A model generated the notes under the pieces. It was not told where the DNA came from. It made no database searches and saw only the letters and a program-made list of their open reading frames with translations. Shown here one piece after another: positions 15,601 through 23,662 of a DNA stretch of 41,412 nucleotides. The translations under genes and the position numbers were made by a program. Numbering within the stretch: position 1 is the first letter of the stretch; each line of letters begins with the position of its first letter. This stretch comes from Thiohalocapsa sp. (lineage in GTDB: Bacteria; Pseudomonadota; Gammaproteobacteria; Chromatiales; Chromatiaceae): contig JAIPFF010000051.1 of NCBI GenBank assembly GCA_021736785.1, positions 1-41,412 on the forward strand, written 5' to 3'.

Positions 15601-17568
15601 AAATTCCCGCCAGTCGAGGTCGGCCTCGTCTGCGGGGGAAGGCGGCTCGGCGTTTGCCGGCGCCGCCGACTTCGGATCAGTCGTATTCGCGGACGCCGAG
15701 CGAGGGCCGCGCAGGATCCGCAGGCGCAGTAAGCGGGCTTGCCACTCGTCTCGCCCTTGCCGCCACAAGCCTCGCAGCAGATCCGAGAGCCGGTGCTGCG
15801 GCGCTTCGCAGGTCTTCAGCAGCGAGGGATCGCGAATACCTTCGGCGACCACCAGCCGGGCCTCGATGAGCCGCTCCACCAGCGCCTCGCAGGCCGGATC
15901 CCCGCGCAGCACGCGCAGGTCGCCGTTGCGGGGCACGAGCTTGGAAGTGCCTCCGTCGGTGCCCACCAAGGCGCGGCACAGGCGCGGCAGGGCCGCGCGC
16001 TGCTCGCTCGATAGCTGTTCCCAAAGCTCGCCGGCCCGCCGCAGCACGTGGCCGCTGATGCCGCCGACAGCACGGTAGTGCTCGACGGTCAGCCTGATCT
16101 CATCGTGCTGGCGGTGCTTGTCGGCTGCCTCGGCGAACGCGGCATCGAGCACGCCTTGCACTGCCGGCGGCCAGAGTCGCAGCGCGCCGGCTTCGGCTTC
16201 GATCTCGGCGACGATGCCGTGCGCACCCTCTCCCTCGCCCGTATCCAGCTCGATGCCGGCCACGCGCGCCGGGATCTCGACCACTTGCCGGATGCGTGCT
16301 GGCGCCGGCGGCGGCAGCTCGCGCCAAGTGTCGTGGTCGAGCATCTCGCGCAGTGCCGGTATCCCCGCAAGCCGATACAGGGCGTCGCCGCGGACGGCCG
16401 CGATGACCCAGATGGCGTCGTTGGCCGCAAGGCCCTGCAATGCCCGCGCGAAGCCGTCGACGACGGCAGCCTCCCGCCCTTCCAACAGCCGATCCAGCGG
16501 ATCGACAATGATCGCGAGCCGCGCCTGCGCATCGCTCTCGTTGGCCTGGGCCACCAATGCGAGCGCACTCGCGAGCTGGCGAGCCGCCACCCGCGGGTCC
16601 GCGGCGAGCAGGCGCTCGAGCTCGTCGGGGCCGAGGCCGAAGCGCGCCAGCGCGTCGCCGAGGACATCGCCGGCGCACAGGCGCGCCGCCAGCACCTCGA
16701 GCGGAGCCGGGCCGCCGGTATCCGGCTCCACCAGGGCGCAGCGCACCGTGGCAATGTGCTCGAAAAGGAACGGACGCGTCAGCCGCGGAACCAACCCGGC
16801 TCGAAGCAGCGAGGTCTTACCGCTGCCGCTCGCTCCGCTCAGCAGCAGAAAGCCGCGGTGCCTGCCGTCGGTGTTTTCCATGCGCGCGAGCAAATCGCGA
16901 ATCTCGCCCTCGCGGCCGGTGAACACGCGCTCGTCGCCGATCTCGAACGGGCGCTCCGCGCGGAACGGACTGCCGTGCCACTGCAGCGCCCCGGCGGTGG
17001 CGCGGCGCTCCGCGCTGATCCGCCGGTTGAGCAATTTGCGCAGTTGCACCTCCAACAGCTCGCGGAATGCGGCATCGTTGTCGAAGGTACGGAAGGCACG
17101 CTTGAAGGTATTGTCTTCGTTGAAGAAGTGGCTGCGGAAGAATTCGCTGAGCCGGCGCTGGTCCTCGACGGCCTCGCGGGCGGAAGCGGTGTCGGTGATG
17201 TCGACGAGCTTCGGCGCGCTCTTCTTATAGACCAGCACCTCGGGCGTGCCCGTATGCGTCGACGCCTCGACCGCATTGACGAACTCCCACTCGGTGCCCG
17301 TCATGCCTCGATAAGGCTCCTCGGGCAGCGGCGAGCCGAGCCGGGTCCAGACGATCACCAGCACGATCTCGCATTCCGCGGGCTGGGTGAGGCCGGCCTG
17401 GAAGGTCCGGTCGGCGGTCAGCGCCTCTTCTTCCCACAGAATCGCCTGCAGTGTGAAGTAAGGCAGATATTCGGCGGCCAAACGCTCCACAATGTCCTTG
17501 ACCGCCGAGCGCTCGCGTTCCACGTCGGAGGGGGACGAGACAAAGATTCGAACCCGGTCGTCGCTCAT
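12700..17568 (-). CDS. DUF4062-STAND NTPase-transmembrane-WD40 protein
   Basis: A 1622-residue multidomain protein. Residues 4-115 resemble DUF4062 (RVRIFVSSPSDVERERSAV), a domain common at the N-terminus of signalling or conflict NTPases. Residues about 215-500 are an nSTAND-type NTPase: FTGREGEIRDLL, P-loop GASGSGKT (245-252), Walker B-like IIVDPLDRLLEG near D356. One strongly hydrophobic helix lies at 757-777. From about 815 to 1590 there are some 14-15 WD40-like blades (TASLDRTARLWGLETG, TASLDKSARVWDLDG, TASRDGTIRVWQTP), enough for two propellers. STAND proteins couple ligand sensing to oligomerisation; this one appears membrane-anchored. The ATG at 17568 starts the DUF4062 core; an upstream GTG at 17601 adds 11 residues. 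The ligand and output are unknown. Confidence 0.85.
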   Translation of the reverse strand: MSDDRVRIFVSSPSDVERERSAVKDIVERLAAEYLPYFTLQAILWEEEALTADRTFQAGLTQPAECEIVLVIVWTRLGSPLPEEPYRGMTGTEWEFVNAVEASTHTGTPEVLVYKKSAPKLVDITDTASAREAVEDQRRLSEFFRSHFFNEDNTFKRAFRTFDNDAAFRELLEVQLRKLLNRRISAERRATAGALQWHGSPFRAERPFEIGDERVFTGREGEIRDLLARMENTDGRHRGFLLLSGASGSGKTSLLRAGLVPRLTRPFLFEHIATVRCALVEPDTGGPAPLEVLAARLCAGDVLGDALARFGLGPDELERLLAADPRVAARQLASALALVAQANESDAQARLAIIVDPLDRLLEGREAAVVDGFARALQGLAANDAIWVIAAVRGDALYRLAGIPALREMLDHDTWRELPPPAPARIRQVVEIPARVAGIELDTGEGEGAHGIVAEIEAEAGALRLWPPAVQGVLDAAFAEAADKHRQHDEIRLTVEHYRAVGGISGHVLRRAGELWEQLSSEQRAALPRLCRALVGTDGGTSKLVPRNGDLRVLRGDPACEALVERLIEARLVVAEGIRDPSLLKTCEAPQHRLSDLLRGLWRQGRDEWQARLLRLRILRGPRSASANTTDPKSAAPANAEPPSPADEADLDWREFQPVAGFIHPILIERWQPVSEWVAQPENRRLLQLRSQLTRQAQLWKRTDCNREYLYREVGYAQALDLMEAAGDELEDLEREFLEQSAANLRFVRRRNRLVRLTGLILLSLLAAATIAAWLALNASQEARINLHRSKLKEADIFIARGNTPQAVANAIDAGRDLPQQAVQTLSNAFSSNRLLAMEHTRGPAPDQPYRPGFSADGSLLATIDATRGPVLWRLARGRFALEHELDGDALGLHTLIIGDDDQVFGIGRDGIWRLPAADDAPALYPCGSAPGAVYALDPERRLLAVARDLGGDRQSVCVVDLALPGRVLLDLELREGEIRGLSFSPDSTVLLSASAAGRTHAIDLQRSAIRFSLPSDGPLGRPFNNAVFDAAGEHIAIAAVDERVRLYRGDGTPIAALAESKIGGRSFKIHRTAVRDVAFAPGGDFLVAVDDEGQVVRWSLDGDRQAVVLGNHSLSVGQVAIGPGDHPGLSDEHLVLTASLDRTARLWGLETGKQAAVLGHDGAVSTARFSRNGGRVLTFSERDGSVRLWSVDPVSRLGFKLAHPDHVWDLDTTAAPDPVAPDGDALLLATAGFDGGVRVWRYERSADKPVPEPLTEFRQHDARVRQVRFSASGELLASAGYDGRVNVNGLISGSHCELQLAGSDGGNQVYNALFGPDADWLVTTSNDTRRPVRVFSPSRCAPIDAGAALAHGGAAVEAAAVGDLGAGAAAVVTGDENGTLRVLRADAAGAWRQACVLEVGIGPIVDVDISADGRLIGAAGDQNRAAVVEVTADGPCSVRAYLEGHSGRVYSIALSPDARQVLTASLDKSARVWDLDGNPQAVLLGHQDRIYRAAFSPGDGRWMLTASRDGTIRVWQTPRPQTSGTPPARPSAFLPLRADLGGVATADFSPDGHYIAGAYWENAAVLWRIWAEDHDLAQDLAERWGPDRARLALIGEAYRFRADNPVTSSDAQTQETQETQE
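12704..12730 (-). repeat. Three 9-bp tandem repeats at the STAND gene 3' end
   Basis: TCCTGCGTC occurs three times in a row (plus-strand reading), encoding the TQE-TQE-TQE C-terminus of the STAND protein. Slippage here would change tail length without breaking the frame. Confidence 0.7.
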
Positions 17569-17572
17569 CGAA

Positions 17573-17605
17573 ACTATACGGTCGCTGTAGGCAGCCCCCA
17601 CTATA
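17573..17605 (-). promoter_or_regulatory. Possible promoter(s) of the STAND gene
   Basis: On the minus strand TATAGT occurs at 17600-17605 and again at 17573-17578. The first would start transcription about 25 nt before the ATG. The second ends only 4 nt before the ATG and would give an essentially leaderless mRNA. No Shine-Dalgarno sequence or clear -35 box is seen. Confidence 0.35.
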
Positions 17606-17800
17606 CCGATCGGGCGCTTGCGTGCGCAGCCGCCGCGGGTGGTGACCGACGACCGCCGCCGGTGCTTCTACGGCACGCGGGAAGCCGGCCGAGGAAACGG
17701 CCGCGACCAAGTCCCGAATTTGCGATCGACACCGACCGGCCGCATCGCGTTAGAATCCACTAGCCGGGCGAGCCGACGCGCCACTGATACGGGGGTCGCC

Positions 17801-19729
17801 ATGAAACATCGCGAGCAACGGGATCTGCAGCGCATGGAGGAACTGATCCTGGAAGCGGTACGCCATATCCTCCGGCATCGCGACCTCGACCGCTTCCTTA
17901 CCTGGGCCAAGGAACGCATTCCCGAGGCACTCGGCGTCGACGACGACTTCAGCATCGACGACGAACGCCGCCTCGCAACCTTGCTCGGGCTCGGTATCTG
18001 GAACGCCCTGCCGCGCCCCGACAATGATTTTCGCCCGCTTCCGGCGCCGCAGCCGGAAGAACGAGACCCGTGCCCGTGCGGTTCGCGCGAGGCCTTCGGC
18101 GACTGCTGCGCCCATGCCGGCGATGTGCCGGAATTGCCGGCCGAGCTGTTTTGGGAGCTGCTGCTCGACGAATTGCCCGAGGCCGAGGTTCAGCGCGCCC
18201 TGCGCTGCGGCATGGTGCCCGAGCCGCTGCTGGCCAAGGTTGCCGACCGTTGGCTCGGTATCGACCGTCCCGGGCGCGCCGTGGCGCTGCTCGAGCCGCT
18301 TTTCCAAGGCGATGACCTGACACGGCTCGATGCGGCGTTCGAGCCGGCGCTCGATGTGCTCTGCGATGCCTACGACGCGCTCGATCACTGGAAAAAGAAG
18401 CAGACCTTCCTGCTGCGCGTCACCGAGGTCGGCAGCCGTCCCCTGAAAGCGGCGGCATGGCAGCGGCTGAGCATCATGTTCATCGACGAAAGCGAGTTCG
18501 AGTACGCCTTCGAGGCGTTCGAGCAGGCCCAGCGCTACGGCCCCGAGAGCCCGGGCACGGCGTTGCTGGAGATCACGCTGCTGGCCGCCCAGCACCGCGA
18601 CGATCACGCCCGCTCGCGGGCGCTGTTCTGGCGTCACAAGCTGCGCCGGGCCGGCGTCGACGGCGCCGGCATCATGGAATTCCTCGAGCGCGCGGCCATC
18701 GACCCTCAGGAGGCCCTGGTAGCGAGCCAGGCGGAGGCGATGGATCCGTTGCTGCTCGATCTGCGCGCCTGGATCGAAGGTATCGACGAGCGCCCGCCGG
18801 CCGCGCTGGAGGTGACGGCACTGCCCGATCCCTTGGATAGCGTGGATACGCGCCAGTTGCCGCTGTTCGACGAATTGCCGCTGCCCCGCGGTGTGCGCGG
18901 CAGCGGTGCATTCGGCACGCTGCGCGCCGGGCGCGAGCTGCGCCGCCTCGAGCATGCTTGGCACCTGGCTTTCGAAGCGGAAAAGCCCGCCTCGACGGCC
19001 CTGTCCGGCATCGGCGTCGAGGCGGTGTGGGAACAGGACAACTGGCTGCGTTTGTTGCAGGCGCATCCCGAGTGTTCCGACAGCCTGGATATCCTCGACG
19101 ATATCGCGACGGCCCTCTACGAGCATCCCGACAGCAGTCTGCCCTGGATCGCCCACGTGCTGCTGCTGCCGCTGCTCGAGCGCGCCGAGCGCATCATCCG
19201 GCTCAGCGTGCGCGACAGCGGCGTGCAGTGCCTGCCCTGGAGCGATCTTCGCAACCGCCCGGCGCTGCGGCTGCTGTTTCGTCTGTATCTGCAGTTGGCG
19301 GAGTCCAGCGAGCGCCGCCGCGCGGTCGAGGTGCTGGAGCTGCTGCTGGCGCTCAATCCGCGTGATAACCACGGTGTGCGCGCCGAGTTGATGAACTATT
19401 ATCTGCGCGGCCGCGAGGACGAGAAGGCCTTGGCCCTGGCGCGGCAGTTCCCGACCGATGCGCTCGCCGATCTGGCCTATGGCGAGGTGCTGGCCTTGTA
19501 CCGTCTGGGTGAGCAGGAGCGGGCGGAACGGGTGCTGCATCAGGCCGTCGACCGCTTGCCGCGTATCCCGCGTTTTTTGCTCCGCAAGCGCGTCAAGCGC
19601 CCGGCCCTGAGTGCGGGCGGCTTCACACCGGGGGGCGACGACCAGGCCTGGCTCTACCGTCAGGCCATGCGCGACGTCTGGGAGGCCGAGCCCGGGCTGC
19701 TGGCCTGGATGAAGAATTTGACCGCGTGA
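17801..19729 (+). CDS. SEC-C motif protein with helical repeats
   Basis: A 642-residue soluble protein. A zinc-binding SEC-C-type motif CPCGS-x7-CC has its cysteines at 91, 93, 102 and 103, the spacing of the SecA C-terminal motif. It is preceded by an acidic helical N-terminus and followed by long Leu/Ala/Glu-rich helices that look like TPR-like repeats (for example FEYAFEAFEQAQRYGPESPGTALLE, and ELLLALNPRDNHGVRAELMNYYLRGREDEKAL). The start at ATG 17801 follows a GGGGG stretch; the open frame from 17618 has an unconvincing Arg-rich lead. It is divergent from the STAND gene. SEC-C proteins often take part in protein-protein or ribosome-related contacts, but I cannot name a function. Confidence 0.75.
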   Translation: MKHREQRDLQRMEELILEAVRHILRHRDLDRFLTWAKERIPEALGVDDDFSIDDERRLATLLGLGIWNALPRPDNDFRPLPAPQPEERDPCPCGSREAFGDCCAHAGDVPELPAELFWELLLDELPEAEVQRALRCGMVPEPLLAKVADRWLGIDRPGRAVALLEPLFQGDDLTRLDAAFEPALDVLCDAYDALDHWKKKQTFLLRVTEVGSRPLKAAAWQRLSIMFIDESEFEYAFEAFEQAQRYGPESPGTALLEITLLAAQHRDDHARSRALFWRHKLRRAGVDGAGIMEFLERAAIDPQEALVASQAEAMDPLLLDLRAWIEGIDERPPAALEVTALPDPLDSVDTRQLPLFDELPLPRGVRGSGAFGTLRAGRELRRLEHAWHLAFEAEKPASTALSGIGVEAVWEQDNWLRLLQAHPECSDSLDILDDIATALYEHPDSSLPWIAHVLLLPLLERAERIIRLSVRDSGVQCLPWSDLRNRPALRLLFRLYLQLAESSERRRAVEVLELLLALNPRDNHGVRAELMNYYLRGREDEKALALARQFPTDALADLAYGEVLALYRLGEQERAERVLHQAVDRLPRIPRFLLRKRVKRPALSAGGFTPGGDDQAWLYRQAMRDVWEAEPGLLAWMKNLTA

Positions 19730-19946
19730 GCGGCCGCGCCGGTCACGTCGCGGGCCGTATCGCATGCCGGGCAGCCGTGCCGCCGCCGGCAACCGTGGCG
19801 CACTGCGCGCAAATCCATGACGCGGAAGCCACCATTTTCGGCCTGCGCGGCGATGGTCCGTACCCGCGGGCCGCCGGCACGGGGCTTGCCGCCGGCACGG
19901 GACGCATCGATGGGCGTCTCCCGGCATCGTTTGACGGAGGTCGTTG

Positions 19947-21191
19947 ATGGGATCGCTGTATCAAGTCGTCTATACCGGCGAGTTGCAGCCGGGCACCAGT
20001 CCGGACCAGGCCGCGCGTGGATTCGCCGACGTCTTCAAAGTCGACGAGGACAAGGCGCGCGCGCTGGTGCTCGGCGAACAGGAGCACGTGCTTAAGAAAG
20101 ACGTCGACGAGGTGAATGCGCGCCGCTATCGCGAGATTCTGCTGGAGATCGGCCTGCAGGTGCGGGTCGAGACCGCCGCCGGCGAATTGTTGGACGATTC
20201 GCCTGCCGCGGACTTTCGCGCCCGCGCTCCCGAGATGACTTTGGCCGACGCTCCCGCCCGCCAGCCCGCTCCGCCTTCGGAGCCGCCGCCGAGCGAGCCG
20301 GCCGCCACCGACGCGGACCGGCCTCAACCGACGCTCGACCCCTACGCACCGCCTTCGTCGGAGGTGCGTCGGCCGGCTCCCGACGGCGTCTCTCCGACCC
20401 ATGTGCGGGCCGGGCACGGTTGGCGCTGGGTGACCTGCGGGATCGAGCATCTCAGGCGCGCCCCGGTTGCCTGGATCGGCGCGGTCGCGATCCTGTTCAC
20501 CATCACCTTGGTGCTGGTGATGATCCCGCTGATCGGCAGCCTGGCATCGGCATTGATCAGCCCGATTCTGCTCGGCGGCCTGATGCTGGCCGCGCATGGA
20601 CAGCGTTCCGGGCGGCCGATGCGCCCCGCCTCCATCTTCGATGCCTTCGCCCAGTACGGCGGGCGCCTGGCCACCGTCGGCGCCCTCTACCTGGTCGGCA
20701 CCGTTGTGGTCACCATCCTGCTGGGCATTCTCATGGCGGCCGTCATCGGCGGCATGATGGGGATTGATCCCGCGCAGCTCGAACAGCAAGATCCGGCAAT
20801 GCTGATGGACCTCATGGGGCCGACGATATTGCTGCTGCTTTTGGGCGTGCTTGCGCTGACACTGCCCCTGGTGATGGCCTACTGGTTTGCGCCGGCCCTG
20901 GTGGTGCTGAACGGCATGACCGCGGTCGAGGCCATGAAGGCAAGCCTGCGCGGCTGCCTGAAGAACATCCTACCGTTCTTGGTCTATGGCCTTGCCTGGA
21001 TGCTGATCGGCTTCCTCGCGCTGATTCCGATGCTGCTGATTATGGCCGTGTTCCCGCCGGCGACCGGTGGCGCCGATTCGACACTGGTCTACCTCCCGGT
21101 CTTGTTCGCCACCATGTTGGTGGTGTCGCCGATCATGATCGCGTCCATGTATTGCGGATACCGCGACATCTTTCGCGCCGAAACGCAGTGA
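19947..21191 (+). CDS. BPSS1780-type membrane protein with N-terminal accessory domain
   Basis: A 414-residue protein. Residues 1-75 (LYQVVYTGELQPGTSPDQAARGFADVFKV, then LKKDVDEVNARRYREILLEIGLQVRVE) form a small alpha/beta module seen fused to various proteobacterial membrane proteins. A Pro/Ala-rich linker follows (about 80-150). From about 155 the GWRWVTCGIEHLRRAPVAW start and four to five helices match the BPSS1780 family of uncharacterised membrane proteins. GGAGG at 19936-19940 sits 6 nt before the ATG at 19947, fixing the start. The 217-nt gap before it holds no gene I can support. Confidence 0.8.
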   Translation: MGSLYQVVYTGELQPGTSPDQAARGFADVFKVDEDKARALVLGEQEHVLKKDVDEVNARRYREILLEIGLQVRVETAAGELLDDSPAADFRARAPEMTLADAPARQPAPPSEPPPSEPAATDADRPQPTLDPYAPPSSEVRRPAPDGVSPTHVRAGHGWRWVTCGIEHLRRAPVAWIGAVAILFTITLVLVMIPLIGSLASALISPILLGGLMLAAHGQRSGRPMRPASIFDAFAQYGGRLATVGALYLVGTVVVTILLGILMAAVIGGMMGIDPAQLEQQDPAMLMDLMGPTILLLLLGVLALTLPLVMAYWFAPALVVLNGMTAVEAMKASLRGCLKNILPFLVYGLAWMLIGFLALIPMLLIMAVFPPATGGADSTLVYLPVLFATMLVVSPIMIASMYCGYRDIFRAETQ

Positions 21192-21258
21192 GCGGTGTCT
21201 GATTCGTCTTGACTTGGCCGCCGCCGGCGCCGGTCTTTACCTCCTGAGGAGATCATCC

Positions 21259-22605
21259 ATGGGTTTTCGCGCCATGACCCTGCTGGCGGCGCTGGCCGCC
21301 ATGAGCCTCGGCCACGCCGCGTCGGCGGCCGACGGCGACAAGCCATCGAGTCCGCGGCCGGGGGCTTCCGATGATGTACCGGCCGTGGATGTGCCGGGCG
21401 AGCGCGAGTCCGCCTCCGCCTCCGGCGCGTCGGACGGCCTGTCCAAGGCTCGGCTGGAGTACGGCGCCTATCTGACGCTGGCCGGTGACTGTGCTGCCTG
21501 CCACACGCGGCCCGACGGCCAGCCGTTCGAGGGCGGCCGCGCGCTGGAAACCCCGTTCGGTACGATCTATACACCCAATATCACGCCGTCGAAGCGCCGC
21601 GGCATCGGCGATTTCAGCGACGAGGACTTCCTGCGCGCGCTCCACCGAGGCATCGGCCCCGACGGCAAGCCCTATTATCCGGCGTTCCCCTATACCTCCT
21701 ACACGAAGGTCAGCGCCGACGACGTGCTGGCTATCAAGGACTACCTGTTCTCGTTGCAGCCGTCGGACTACCGCCCGCCCGAGACCGAACTGCGCTGGCC
21801 GTTCGATGTTCGCGATCTGCTGTTCGGCTGGCAGGCGCTGTATTTCGCGGCCGGGCGCCTCGAGCCCGATCCGGACAAGGGCGAGGCCTGGAACCGCGGC
21901 GCCTATCTAGTGGAAGGGCTGGGCCACTGCGGCGAGTGCCACACGCCGCGCAACCTTGCCGGCGCGAGCGAGCCGTCGGAGGTGCTCGACGGCGCGGTCA
22001 TCGACGGCTGGTTCGCCCCGAATCTGACGTCCGACCTCAACCAAGGCATCGGCGAGTGGAGCGTCGAAGCGCTGGCGACCTATCTGCGCACCGGTCTCGA
22101 TAAGCCGGGCGATGCAGACGGCGCGCCGCGGACTGCCGCCATCGGACCCATGGCCGAGGTGGTGCACGACAGCCTGTCGAAGCTTGCGCTCTCCGACCTG
22201 CGTGCCATCGCCGTCTATCTGAAGGACATGCCGGCCGCCGAGGCACCGGCGCCGCGGCCGTCGGCTGCCGCCGAGGCGCCGCAGGCCGGCGGCACGCTCT
22301 ACCAGCGCTACTGCAGCGGCTGTCATCAGCGTTACGGCCAGGGCATCGCCCCTTACTTCCCGGCGCTGCGGGGCAATCCGGCGGTCACGCTCGAGCAGCC
22401 GGACGACGTCGTCGAGGCCATTCTGCTCGGCGCCCCCGCCGACCCCGCCGAGGCCTACTCGGAGCATGTCGTGATGCCGTCGTTCGGCAGCATACTCAAC
22501 GACGAAGAGATCGCCGCGGTCGCGAGCTTCATCCGCGCCAGCTGGGGCAACGCGGCGGCACCGGTAGCGCCGGACATCGTGCGTGAGCTTCACAAGGAGC
22601 CTTAG
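21259..22605 (+). CDS. Periplasmic triheme cytochrome c (dehydrogenase electron-transfer subunit type)
   Basis: A 448-residue exported protein with a signal peptide (about 1-23, ending HAASA) and three c-type haem sites: CAACH (C78), CGECH (C224) and CSGCH (C352). This three-domain layout is that of the cytochrome subunit of membrane-linked alcohol, aldehyde or gluconate dehydrogenases. MPSF and similar segments may supply axial Met ligands. TGAGGAG at 21245-21251, 7 nt before the ATG, supports the start. No dehydrogenase catalytic subunit is adjacent, so the electron donor is unknown. A Pro/Ala-rich linker precedes the third haem domain. Confidence 0.88.
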   Translation: MGFRAMTLLAALAAMSLGHAASAADGDKPSSPRPGASDDVPAVDVPGERESASASGASDGLSKARLEYGAYLTLAGDCAACHTRPDGQPFEGGRALETPFGTIYTPNITPSKRRGIGDFSDEDFLRALHRGIGPDGKPYYPAFPYTSYTKVSADDVLAIKDYLFSLQPSDYRPPETELRWPFDVRDLLFGWQALYFAAGRLEPDPDKGEAWNRGAYLVEGLGHCGECHTPRNLAGASEPSEVLDGAVIDGWFAPNLTSDLNQGIGEWSVEALATYLRTGLDKPGDADGAPRTAAIGPMAEVVHDSLSKLALSDLRAIAVYLKDMPAAEAPAPRPSAAAEAPQAGGTLYQRYCSGCHQRYGQGIAPYFPALRGNPAVTLEQPDDVVEAILLGAPADPAEAYSEHVVMPSFGSILNDEEIAAVASFIRASWGNAAAPVAPDIVRELHKEP

Positions 22606-22677
22606 AGATGCGCTCGACTATCCAGTGATTCTCTCGCGCGAGGCGGGATGCTCCGTCATGTTTGGGCGCAGAAACAA

Positions 22678-22689
22678 TTGAAAATTCAA
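22678..22689. promoter_or_regulatory. AT-rich patch before the MlaC-like gene
   Basis: The 269-nt gap 22606-22874 holds no gene. It contains an AT-rich stretch (about 22671-22700) with TTGAA-AA-TTCAA, a small inverted repeat. TTGAAA could be a -35 box. A promoter for the following gene is likely here but not defined. Confidence 0.3.
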
Positions 22690-22874
22690 GAAAAAATGAA
22701 GATGTGCTTGCGCGTGCCGGGCTGATTTCCAGCCGGAAAGCCAACCAATGGGCGTCTGCTCAGGCAAGCACCGATACCCTTGCGCCGCATCTTTTCCCGG
22801 TTGATTAAAGCCCGGCCCCGGGGCAATCTCCGAGCGCCGCGCCGCGGCGTTCCAATAAGTACCGGAGGATAACG

Positions 22875-23504
22875 ATGATCGATCGCGTCTGGCTGCCGCT
22901 GACGGCCGCCCTGCTTCTGTCTTGCTCGACGCTGCACGCACAGCCGGCGGGTCCCCATGGCTTCGGCCCGGCGCAGCCGCGTGCGCCGATGATGGGTCCA
23001 TCGCGTTCCAGCGCCGGGCGCGAGGCCGCGGCCGCGGTCAGCGCGGGGCTGGACAAGCTGTTCGAATTCATGCGCTCGGACGAGGTTCCCAATCAGCTGC
23101 AGACCGCGGCCTTCCTCGACCGCGAGATTGCCCCGTACTTCGATTTCGATTACATGGCCGAGTTCGTCGCCGGACCCGATTGGGCGCGCATGACGCCGGC
23201 GCAGCACACGGCGCTGGCGGCGCAGCTGGAATCGCGCATGCTCGGTGGACTGACCGGACAACTTCTGAAATTTCGGGATCAGAAAGTGCGCTTCCTGCGT
23301 CCGCGTCCCGGCAAGCGGGGCAGTATCGACGTCCAAGTGGGTCTGGCCAGTCCGGGCGCACCGCCGGCCCGATACGTCTTCCGGCTCTATAGCACCAAGG
23401 AAGGCTGGAAGATTTTCGACGTGCTCGCGGAGGGTCGCAGCTTGCTCGCCTTCTATCGCGAGGCCTTCGAGCGCCTGACCGGCGACCGGCGCACCTTGGG
23501 CTGA
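22875..23504 (+). CDS. MlaC/Ttg2D-family periplasmic phospholipid-binding protein
   Basis: A 209-residue exported protein with an N-terminal signal sequence (LTAALLLSCSTLHA). The body matches the MlaC/toluene tolerance Ttg2D family: FLDREIAPYFDFDYMAEFVAG, then a KVRFLRPRPGKRGSIDVQV strand region and a final GWKIFDVLAEGRSLLAFYREAF, the usual family ending. In Mla systems this subunit shuttles phospholipids between the membranes. The rest of the mla operon (mlaFEDB) is absent here, so it is a stand-alone paralogue. GGAGG at 22864-22868 supports the start. The cysteine at 17 could make it a lipoprotein, but the lipobox is poor. Confidence 0.82.
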   Translation: MIDRVWLPLTAALLLSCSTLHAQPAGPHGFGPAQPRAPMMGPSRSSAGREAAAAVSAGLDKLFEFMRSDEVPNQLQTAAFLDREIAPYFDFDYMAEFVAGPDWARMTPAQHTALAAQLESRMLGGLTGQLLKFRDQKVRFLRPRPGKRGSIDVQVGLASPGAPPARYVFRLYSTKEGWKIFDVLAEGRSLLAFYREAFERLTGDRRTLG

Positions 23505-23662
23505 GCGCTCGGCGCCCGCGCGGCGGCGGAGGTTGACTTTCCGCGCCGCCGCGCCCTTGCAGCGTTGGCGGTCGGGTTTGCGCACCGCCGCGCAATCGCG
23601 GCAGCGCCGGGCCGGACATGAGGCGGCGGGATTTTCGCGAAAATGTCCCCACTATCGGTGCC

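Noticed and set aside
16048-17763. A 571-codon plus-strand open frame
   Set aside because: It is antisense to the DUF4062 and NTPase domains of the STAND gene and has no recognisable domain.
17750-19927. A 725-codon minus-strand open frame
   Set aside because: It is antisense to the SEC-C protein gene, which has a zinc motif and a plausible start. The antisense translation shows no motif.
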